Shown piece by piece: positions 8,914 through 16,827 of a stretch of 26,570 bases of DNA. Source of the DNA: Basidiobolus meristosporus CBS 931.73 (Eukaryota; Basidiobolomycota; Basidiobolomycetes; Basidiobolales; Basidiobolaceae); contig MCFE01000915.1 of NCBI GenBank assembly GCA_002104905.1, forward strand, positions 1 to 26,570, read 5' to 3'. Numbering within the stretch: the first letter of the stretch is position 1; each line of letters begins with the position of its first letter. The notes beneath the pieces are model-generated. The model made no database searches and had not been told where the DNA came from. It worked only from the letters and a program-made list of their open reading frames with translations. The position numbers were made by a program, and so were the translations under genes.

Positions 8914-10205
8914 TATCTGCTACACTAAGTGCTATTCACAGACTGCAATCAACATTCATATGCATATGCAACAATACAAGTGTAAGGGCTGGATGAGCTG
9001 GATATGTATTTATTCAATTGGCCTTCTGAAGCCACTTCTTCCAAGAGTACATTGGAACTATTGGGAGTCACATGTGGGCGTTGTAGGAATATTTATCCAG
9101 GGGCAGATCACAAATGCTAACTTGACACATTGTGATTTTGTGCAAAGAGTTTGTGCCTGGGTTTGAGTAGCTATATGCCAAAGATAAAGCTGAATGTATA
9201 TATCTCTGCCACTGCTGCATACATTTGCTACTCCATCTTGCTTGGTGTACTGAGAATATTGGACTTTGCTTCACCTTTTGGGAGTTTCCTAAGGAGTAGA
9301 TGTGTGGGGAGATAGGAAGATGAGTCCTGTTACAGGTACTACCATATCCCAATCTCATCATGAATATTACCTTCAGGTCTGTTATGGATGTGATGAATTG
9401 GCACATGATGTACAACCTGGAAGTGTTGGAAAATACTGCGGACAGATGTGTGCATGGAGGCACCTATACCTATGGCATTAAGATGCTAAGCAGCTGCAAT
9501 GCATGGGTAATCAGTTAAGTAATACAAAGTTGGGTTGGCTGCAACAAGTAACTAATCTTTATTAGAAAAACTGTATCAAGAGATGCCAAATTTCTCTTTG
9601 TCAGAAGCCAATTTCTGCACCATTCAGTATAGAGTTCACACAAATGAGAGCCAAAATGCACCTTTAAGGGGAACTAGAATCTAGTAGGGTGAAGAAATAT
9701 ATTAGCTAAATATAAAAGAGTTCTTTGCAGATATTCAGGAGGTATTCATTGCAGAAGTAGTGGCATCCAAGCATATGTTTGCAAGATGTATATGTGGCCA
9801 GCAATACAAACTATATATTAACTCTGCAAGTAACACACTAAAAAGCTATAAAGTTGAGGTGATAAAAGTATGTCAATTGCAACAGGTGTGCGCATTTGTA
9901 GGGGCTAGTTAGCAGGAGGCCATAGTACTTTTTGATTCAAGCTATATGTGGAATACCCAAGGTAGTAGTGGGTGAGCAAACTAAAAGGGGTGATTCTAGA
10001 ATGGAATTTATGAATTGCAAAAGGGGAGGTAGAAAAAGGAAATACCTTTTGGTGAATTTGTACAGTGGCATTTTATAGAACTAGCTGTAGGCTGCCATAC
10101 TGCCATGATAATGCCATCAAAGACTTGCAAAGAAGCCATCAAACCACTATTGAGTTTTTTGCCACATAAGGCAATTGGATATACTGGTAAGTTAGATCTA
10201 CTCTG

Positions 10206-10450
10206 GTAGTTGTAAAGTCCACTGAGACTGCAACAATGCCATGCTACCCTTTGCAAAAACCATATCAACACTGTTATATTTTATCAACTTTATTTTGCTG
10301 TAAATTAGTAAACACTGTTGTGATCCCCTCACAAGATTGTGTAGATGGTTATTGATCCCAAACTGCTGGTATTAGAGCAGTCTCCTGATGGAAGCTTAAT
10401 GGCTGATTTGGATTGGATCCACCCATGGTACCAAATTACTTTTTATAGGG
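10206..10450 (+). other. Right end of CACTA copy A with terminal repeat
   Basis: This non-coding segment parallels 19749-19992 of copy B (the GATTG...TGATCCCAAACTGCTG block, then GATTGGATCCACCC) and ends TTTTTATAGGG at 10450. Beyond that point, minus-strand gypsy integrase sequence starts, so 10450 is the element boundary. The left counterpart is missing, so no target duplication can be checked. Confidence 0.7.
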
Positions 10451-12080
10451 TTCCCTTGTTGTCCACTAGCTGGTAAGTTGTAAATGGGCATTCTCCGGTG
10501 ATCTTGAATAGTCCTGTCCATTGTGGCTCAAACTTCCTCTCAGTGTTGTAGCTCAGCAATACAAAGTTCCAAACTGTCAGTGCTTCTGGTGATATAGTCC
10601 TTTCAAATCTCTGCTTCATTCTTTTGCACTTTGAGGTACTTTAGCCTGTGCCCCTTGATGTTTTGTTCCAGTTGCTGGTGTATAATTGGCGGATGGAATT
10701 CATCTTGTAAAATGTCTGTAAGCTTTGGTTGTGTGAGATCTACAGAATCCTTGGTTCACATGCATACTCTATGAAAAATGGCAATCATTAGACTTGTTCT
10801 GTTGGATAGTGCCACATTGAGCCATGAGTGCCAAATAGTGCCATAGTGTGCCTGAGAGTCATAGCAGACCTAAATTTGACCACAAAGTGTGGCATATAGT
10901 TCTTCATATTCATGCAAAGCAGCCCCTGTGTTTCACCTACAGTGCAGGAGAAAATCAATTTTTTAACCTTTTTTTTGGGATCAAAATTGTGCATGACATA
11001 AAAGAGCACAGACAGACTGAAGATATGCATCTGGTACATAATACCCATGGCACTCTATATCTAGCCCCATAGGCTTGTAGCATGTCACAAAAATGCATGG
11101 CACTATCTTGGTCCACTGGTACTATCTGGCACCATATTTAAATATTAGCCCTAAAGTAGAACCTATACAAAGCACTTATAGTGCCAGATAGTACCAGTGG
11201 ACCAAGATAGTGCCATGCATTTTTGTGACATGCTATAAGCCTATGGGGCTAGATATAGAGTGCCATGGGTATTATGTACCAGATGCATATCTTCAGTCTG
11301 TCTGTGCTCTTTTACGTCATGCACAATTTTGATCCCAAAAAAAAGGTTAAAAAATTGATTTTCTCCCGCACAGTAGGTGAAACACAGTGGCTGCTTTGCA
11401 TGAATATGCAGAACTATATGTCACACTATGTGGCCAAGTTTAGGTCTGCTATGACTCTCAGGCACACTATGGCACTATTTGGCACTCATGGCTCAATGTG
11501 GCACTATCCAACGGAACAAGTCTATTAGGTATTGTTGCACACTCTAACTCTGCAGGCAAAAAGTGCTTGGTCTGTATACTCAGCTCATCTACTGATAGCT
11601 CCTTTTGCATGCTTTTTCAGCATTATTCCAATTAATCCAATCAACCACTTGGTGACTCAATTAGTTTTAGGGTTTTATACCAAGGTTTTGAGTGTTTTCT
11701 CTGCAGCATTTCTAGGTAGGTCTCCAATGTCATTGCCATAAAGTATGCACCTCTATCAGATAAGATTTACAGAGAGTATCCAAACTTCATAATGATCTCT
11801 TGGTAGTTCAGACTTGCAACTTCTTGTTCACTGGCTACAGCTACAGCATTAGCAACTGGCATTTTGGTGACATGGTCAATTGCTACTAGGATCCAATGGT
11901 TGCATTTCATGGTGGTTGGCAGTCTTCCAATAAGTCATTTCCCTATCTCTCAAGTCTCACAAGCTTCAAGGCAAAGATCTCAGCAATTCTGTGTAGTGGG
12001 ACTTAGCTGATATGGCAGTTTGGGCAGGTTTTCCTGGCTTCTCAATATCTTGTTTCATTTTAGGCCATATATATGCTCTG
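10451..12080 (-). pseudogene. gypsy integrase, split by the palindromic MITE
   Basis: In the minus strand a HWILVAIDHVTKMPVANAVA block (first catalytic Asp) near 11890 is followed by ILSDRGAYFM (second Asp) near 11780, the integrase core. The stretch where the catalytic Glu is expected (about 11650) is degraded. After the MITE the frames give LPQPKLTDILQDEFHPPI-like and WNFVLLSYNTERKFEPQWTGLFKITGE, the C-terminal module of gypsy integrases (L-x-LL...K-x-EP-x-W-x-G-P-Y-x-I). Stops and frameshifts are frequent. The sequence ends at the CACTA copy A terminus. Confidence 0.8.
10790..11523. mobile_element. Palindromic MITE with 343-bp terminal inverted repeats
   Basis: The arms 10790-11132 and 11181-11523 are reverse complements, equal in length with no indel, and differ at about 11 of 343 positions by my hand alignment. 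A 48-bp AT-rich spacer (11133-11180) separates them. Ends read AGACTTGTTC...GAACAAGTCT, flanked by ATT (10787-10789 and 11524-11526), a likely 3-bp target duplication. The arms are studded with AGTGCCA/TGGCACT motifs. Removing the element brings gypsy integrase sequence together. The similar ~86-residue open frames on both strands are a by-product of the palindrome, not genes. No transposase is present; a 3-bp duplication would fit a PIF/Harbinger- or CACTA-type mobiliser. Confidence 0.92.
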
Positions 12081-12289
12081 CCTCTCACATGGCTATAAAT
12101 TCCATCAATTCCAAGATGTCCTTATCCATTGTGTTTTGATAAGGTATCAGCAACTCTGGTGTTTTTCCCAGGGCAATAGACAATCTCCTACTCAAATTAT
12201 TGAAGGTGCTTGCTCCATCTTGACAATCTTCTGGATAGTGCCTTCTGAGTAAATATATACTTGAGTGAGGTGCAAACAATCTTCACAGT

Positions 12290-13350
12290 GCACTTGACTC
12301 CTTCAGTTTAGTATTTCCAGGTCTTCAAGCAGTGTAATATGGCAAGCATTTCCTTCTCATGCACTGAATATTTGTGTTCTGCTTAGTTCAGTTTATTGGA
12401 TTCAAAAGCACCTGAGTAGCTCTTCTCCCACATGTTCTTGGCTCAACACTCCACTAATTGCATAATCTGAGGCATAAGTGCACAGAGTAAACTCTGGTTT
12501 GAAGTATGGTAGCTCTAAGCTTGGCAGCTTGGCAAGTTCATTCTTAAGCATCTGAAAGGCAGTTTCACTGGCTATATAACACATCAAGGAGTTGTCTTTC
12601 TTCAGGTTATCAGTTGAAGGGGCTTTAGTACTTGGAAAGGACTTGACAAATCTTCAATAGTAGGAAACCATTCCAAGGAATGATCTGAGTTCCAATATGC
12701 TATGAGGCTGCTTCAGATTCTTCATGACTTCAACCTTCTAGGGGTCTAAGGTCACTCCTGTGCCAGTCACTATGTGTCAAAGGTATTCAAAGTGTTCTTT
12801 CAGGAGCTCACACTTATATGTCTTCTAGGTAAATTACCACAAATATATTTAAGTACTCATGGAAGACAGTTTGCATCAAGGTTATGAATGTTGCAGGGGC
12901 ACTGGTGAGGCCAAGCTCATGACTAACTACATGCAATGTCCATATCTGATCCTGAGTGCTGTCTTAAGGATATCTTCAGGTTTCACCCTAATCTAGTTGT
13001 ATCCTCACATGAGGTCAAACTTGCTGTATATGACAGCTTGATTGAGTTGGTCCAAAACTCATCAATCCAAGGTATGGGGCTTTTGTTCTCACAATAACTG
13101 AGCTGAGGGCTCTGTGGCCAATGCACATCCTAAGTTTTCCATCCTTCTTTTTCACTAAAGGTGCAGGTGCTCCCCAAGGTGACTTGCTGGGGCTGATATA
13201 TCCTTGCTCCAGTAGCTGATCTATTTGTCTCTCCATCTCTTCCAACTCCAATGGACTCATTCTGTAAGGTGCCTTACCCACTAAAGAGCTATCTCCTGTT
13301 TCAATGGCATGATCCACATCTCTGACTGGTGGTAGGCTTACAAGCTCTTC
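12290..13350 (-). pseudogene. gypsy reverse transcriptase and RNase H, broken
   Basis: Minus-strand blocks in order: [49 protein letters not shown] (RT fingers), a frameshift at about 13070 in the KYPLPRIDE region, remnants of the palm, then FITLMQTVFHEYLNIFVVIYLEDI where the catalytic YLDD reads YLED (12820-12831). The RNase H domain follows: LKNELAKLPSLELPYFKPEFTLCTYASDYAISGVLSQ, in which the usual TDAS Asp is Tyr, then AEHKYSVHEKEMLAIL. Several stops are present. The protein would copy the element RNA into DNA; this copy is inactive on three grounds (stops, frameshift, active-site changes). Confidence 0.88.
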
Positions 13351-14128
13351 TGGAAACATGTCTGAATACAACTTCAAAAGTGTCTCAACCTTCTGGGGAA
13401 CTGGAGTAGAGGACTCCTCCTGTAATACTGCCACAAGGAACATCTGGGTGCCTTTTCTTAGTGCTCTAGAGAACCGTGTCTTGCTAAGTTTATTTGTTTC
13501 ACACACACTGGAATTGACCAAGTTGAAATCCAGTCTGGCAGGTAATAGCTCATAGGTCTTGTTGTCCTTCTTGATCTGAGTAGCATGGGTTCTCTAGTTG
13601 ATTGAAGGATTACAACAAAATAGCCAGGTTCTCCCAAGTACAAGGTCAAACTTGCAGTTCCCAAATATATAGGCCGGTAGATCTTCTTCACAGTCATTGA
13701 TCTTGATCCTGACTGGCTGAGTAATACGGTTGATTATGTGACAGTTCCCATCAGCTGCCAAGCCTGATGTTGACTTGGTGGGTTCCAAGTTGATTCCAGC
13801 TTTCAAAGCAAATTGCTCTGACATGTACTCATGCAATGCTCCTGAGTCAATCATGATTGTGGCAGGTACTCCATTGATTACTCCATTCAAGTCTAGTAGC
13901 ATTCCTGAGTTTGAGGTCATCCGGAAAGTAAGTTCTGAGTCTTTTTTAAGCTCAACCTCCATGTTACTATGCTCCATGGCCTCAATATGGTTGAAGGTTC
14001 ATGATGGCTGGTGTCCATTTTTTCTCTGAGGTCAGTACTTTGCAATATGTCCCTGCTGGTGGCAATTGAAGCAAAGTTGTTTCTTCCTACCCTCTTCTGA
14101 GGTAGGATTCTTCTGCATATAAATCCAG
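13351..14128 (-). pseudogene. gypsy gag zinc knuckle, protease and spacer
   Basis: The minus strand reads LCFNCHQQGHIAKY and then TGA (14032-14034) in place of the last Cys of the CX2CX4HX4C knuckle (14073-14032). Downstream, the frame open at 13977-13594 has LNGVINGVPATIMIDSGALHEYMSEQFA, an intact retropepsin DSGA motif near 13840-13850, then KFDLVLGRTWLF, the LG-x-x-W end of the protease. A TAG at about 13592-13594 replaces a Trp present in G3. The next open stretch (13521-13015) covers the protease-RT spacer and the start of RT. It is collinear with G3 throughout. Confidence 0.88.
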
Positions 14129-14392
14129 ACATGAGGTCCATACATACATATCTGACTATTTCCTCAACAGAGCATAGAACTTCTAGGTACTGGAGTAGAG
14201 GAATCATCCTGCAGTACCACCATGAGAAACATATGGGTACTTTTCTAGCTGCCATACAGAAATGTGTCTTGTTAAGCCCACTTGTTTCACACACACTGAA
14301 ATTGTCCAAGCTGAACCCAGTCTGGCAGGTAAGACCACATAGCTCTGGTTGCCCTTTTGGATCTGGGTGGCATAAGTGCTCTGGTTGATTGA
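14129..14392 (-). pseudogene. gypsy G2 fragment downstream of protease
   Basis: The minus strand matches G3 around 25980-26240: INQSTYATQIQKGNQS, LPARLG, VCVKQVGL, then the QEDSSTP-like block, with frameshifts. It duplicates the region seen again in G1 at about 13610-13380, so it is not part of the same collinear copy. Its outer end at 14392 is the left flank of CACTA copy B, and the matching other half begins at 19993. G2 was therefore one element split by CACTA copy B. Confidence 0.78.
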
Positions 14393-14723
14393 CCCTATGG
14401 AAAATTATTGAGATGATCCCATCAAAAGGCCATCACAGGGTTAATGTCCCGTAACTGAGAGGTACTGATCTTGTCAGGACTGTGTCCAGAGACCGTTGAA
14501 AAATAATTGCACCCCAGATTTCACAAAAAACTTTGTCAAAATTTTTCATCACAACAATGTATAAGTGGCTTTTGATTGGTTCCCTGCCAATTTGCTCACT
14601 TTCTGATCCCAGACACTCTATTGCCTCCTGCTTTTGTATGAATTGATTGGCTATTGCCTCTTTTTCACACTCCTTACTTCCTGACCCACCTGTTTCTCTT
14701 AGTTTTCATGCGTACAAATTGAT
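14393..14723. repeat. Left terminus of CACTA copy B
   Basis: The terminal repeat starts CCCTATGGAAAA at 14393. The following ~310 bases up to the end of the accessory gene are non-coding. I see no strong tandem subterminal motif, although subterminal transposase-binding repeats are usual in CACTA elements. Confidence 0.55.
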
Positions 14724-16581
14724 TTATTTCTGTTGTAACTTCAGTTGTACCTCAATAGCCAATTGTATTGACCTATACAAGTCTCTATACCCTACACTTA
14801 CATTAAGCCCAGCCCCACACTGAACAAGTAACTCCATTAAGATCCACCACTCAATACGTTTTTCTGCTGTAACACTCTGGTTCACAACTTTGGCAGGAAC
14901 CCCACGGCTATATTCCACTGTTCATTCATTGGTACCCACATGTCTTTTGAGCTCTTGACATTGTAGCCTTGTCTGTCAGTGGGATCTCAACTCTGCCAAC
15001 AATGGAGGCTGTGGAGGCTGTGGTAGACAAACTGCCTTTTTCAGCAAACTCATCTACCTTGCTGGAGTGTAGCTCAACTGGCTGTGCTTCCAACTCTCGT
15101 GAAAACAGCTGTTTTCTTGTTGGTAATTATTCTTGGCTATGATGGGATTCAGTCTGTTCCTGGCTTGCAGCGTTAACTGGCAAGAACTGCAGTTTTTTGT
15201 CTCAGACTTGGGTAGACATTTTTCCCTTTACCTTTTCCTTTATTACTGCCAGGTCTTTCACTGGTACTTTGTCTGAATGCTTCTTGTAAAGAACTATGTT
15301 TTCTCCTGGATAAATTTTGCTCTGATGCATCTGTTTTGGCCTGCTTGTCCCTTGCTGGCACTCTTCTGGCATCCTGACGTTTCTTTTCAGCTTGTTTTGA
15401 GCTCTCAATCATAGTTGTGATGGGCTCCTGTAAAAGCGGCTGGGTTTTATCACTGCCAGGTCCTTCACTGCTACTTTGACTGGGTGCTTCTTGAGTGGTA
15501 CTACACTTTATCCTTGATAAATGTTGTGCTGGTGCATCCATGTCTGCCTGCTTCTCCTTAATTGGCACTCTTCTAGCTGCCTGACGTCTCTTTGATGCTT
15601 GTCTGGAGCTTTTGGCCCTGCTTGTAACAGGCTCTTGAGGAAGCCGCTGGTTTTTAGCCATGGCACCCTTGTTCTGCCTTTGATAGTTTCTGCTATTCTT
15701 AAGATACTTTCTTGGCATACCAATGCTGGCCCAAAATCCATTTGCCCATTTGAATCCTGGATAATGCTCATGGAACAAGTCAAGTGCATTCTGCTTGGCC
15801 TTGAGTTTCTGATGGTCACATGGTATGCCGGCCTTAAGGTGATGGCATGCTAGACTTCTGATGGCCTTTTGTATATTAGCCCACTCTTCATTATTGCACT
15901 CAATGGCTTCATGGATCTTCATTGTCTTTTGATTTTTAGGCTTTGGTATAAACACCACATTATCTCCCTCCCATGCTGTGATAGGTTTTTCTGTGGGCTT
16001 TATCTTTGGGTACTGTTGTTGTGCTTCAAAGACTGTATGGTGTTCCTCTGCTGTTGCTTCAGGAAATGGCTCAATTCTGGACTATGACATTGAGCTACTA
16101 GAGTTCCTTCTTTGCAGCAAAGATACTGCTTTCTCTACCTGGGATATTGATTGCTCTACACATATTATCCGCTCATCCTGTTTCTGACTACTTACTGATT
16201 TCTCTGGGCTACTGCATCTATTATATCAGCCACTGCACCTAGTTGCTTCATTAATGCTTAAGTATGAGCTGACAACATACTTGCTAATATGGGTGGTGGT
16301 GATGTTATCATGGCCACTTGCTGATCTTCAACAGAGGGTACTGCGTTTGCTACATTCTCATCTGCCTGAGCATAACGGTCAGCTTGTGGCTCCGCAGAGG
16401 TTCTCAATTGCCTACTTGACTGAGAGCCTGAGGAGTCCGCATTATTACCTTCAATGAGCACACTGTCCACAGGGCCTTTTTTGGATGTAGCCCCACTTGT
16501 TGCATTGAATGTCAAAGCAAGCTGTTGTCCAACTGTTCTTCTGTTGCCATCAGTGGTGGGGTTTGGTTGAGAACCAGACAA
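14724..16581 (-). pseudogene. CACTA accessory protein gene, divergent from Tnp2
   Basis: The start ATG at 16581 opens a 107-codon Ser/Gln-rich N-terminus (MSGSQPNPTTDGNRR...). After a frameshift near 16200, another frame gives a helical stretch (VEQSISQVEKAVSLLQRR); past a stop near 16088 it is open to 15173. That part (from about residue 10 of MVFIPKPKNQ at 15958) has a compact region rich in Trp, His and Lys (EEWANIQKAIRS...HYPGFKWANGFW), then two tandem ~66-residue basic repeats (about 15643-15446 and 15436-15239), and a GKGKGKN tail. Further coding-like sequence runs to about 14724. I recognise no domain. By position it may be the counterpart of TNPA-like DNA-binding proteins of CACTA elements (inference). 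Confidence 0.6.
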
Positions 16582-16827
16582 CTTTGCTTCATTTTATGGC
16601 GGCATATATATGGAAGTGAGTCAAACTAAAGGGGAAATAGTGTTACATATACATGTGTATGTGGTGCCACATCTTTATTGATAATGGTTACTATGGCAGG
16701 TCATCATTGAATCATACATTCATGTAGGTGCAATGTCTCAAATACAAGAGTGTCTTAAGTTCACATGAGTATTGACCAAAAAGTGATATAATAGCATTAC
16801 GTTGTTGAAGGTCAAACTGCTTGCCCC
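16582..16827. promoter_or_regulatory. Divergent promoter region of CACTA copy B
   Basis: The 246 bp between the two divergent start codons hold GGCATATATATGG (TATA-like, near 16600) on the accessory side and the conserved imperfect palindrome ACATATACATGTGTATGT at 16645-16662, identical in copy A. Neither strand has a coding frame in common with copy A here. A shared bidirectional promoter is inferred from the head-to-head layout. Confidence 0.5.

Larger units (their letters stand above)
5766..10205 (+). pseudogene. Tnp2-type transposase, copy A, interrupted
   Basis: The start at 5766 gives MDKTTLIQQCKRREKRPSGYCGKPLSHEACRQH, an N-terminal C-x2-C...H zinc-finger-like motif as in copy B. The core appears at 6664-7257: LAIDGFLLSKYSGSKSCWPLILINLNMPP (first catalytic-type Asp in the DGF motif), the LDSYLYPLLNEL block, then IGNTPAISKIDSFFGHNGWYCC followed by TAA. 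The C-terminal part continues from 8946 (MHMQQYKCKGWMSWICIY, RVHWNYWESH) to about 10205, near RKRKYLLVNLYSGIL-like residues. One repeat replaces part of the N-terminal linker (6030-6456) and another splits the gene at 7612-8913. Several stops and frameshifts are present; some frames differ from copy B, where this copy keeps an A that copy B lacks near 7170. Confidence 0.82.
5133..10450 (+). mobile_element. CACTA/EnSpm-type (Tnp2) transposon copy A, left end lost
   Basis: It is collinear with copy B (14393-19992) over the divergent accessory gene (5250-5522), the intergenic promoter, the Tnp2 gene and the right end. The right terminus CTTTTTATAGGG at 10450 matches the right terminus of copy B (GTTTTCATAGGG). 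The left part is rearranged: accessory-gene sequence is joined to an inverted piece of Tnp2 (5133-5240) and then to the truncated LTR, so the left inverted repeat is missing. Two copies of an unrelated repeat sit inside Tnp2 in opposite orientation (6045-6450 and 7612-8913). The element abuts the gypsy integrase end at 10451. Confidence 0.8.
10451..14128 (-). mobile_element. Ty3/gypsy retrotransposon G1, gag knuckle to integrase, decayed
   Basis: On the minus strand the order is gag zinc knuckle (14073-14032), protease (about 13850), RT (13350-12770), RNase H (12590-12300), then integrase (about 12080-10451, interrupted by a MITE). This is the Ty3/gypsy order PR-RT-RH-IN. It is closely related to G3 at 24720-26570. 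At its 5' side it abuts another gypsy piece (14129-14392) that repeats the region downstream of protease, so two gypsy fragments are joined there. No LTR is visible at either end. Confidence 0.88.

Noticed and set aside
10788-11528. Two nearly identical ~86-residue open frames, one on each strand
   Set aside because: They are the same sequence read from the two arms of the palindromic MITE, and have no domain or codon signal.
13121-13414. Plus-strand open frames across the gypsy copies (e.g. 13358-13555, 13775-14029) and minus-strand frames across G3 (25532-25828)
   Set aside because: They are antisense shadows of gag-protease-RT sequence with no motifs of their own.
15599-15853. Plus-strand frames over the accessory gene (15599-15853, 15869-16087, 16254-16457)
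   Set aside because: They lie opposite the longer, repeat-containing minus-strand frame and share no similarity with copy A on that strand.
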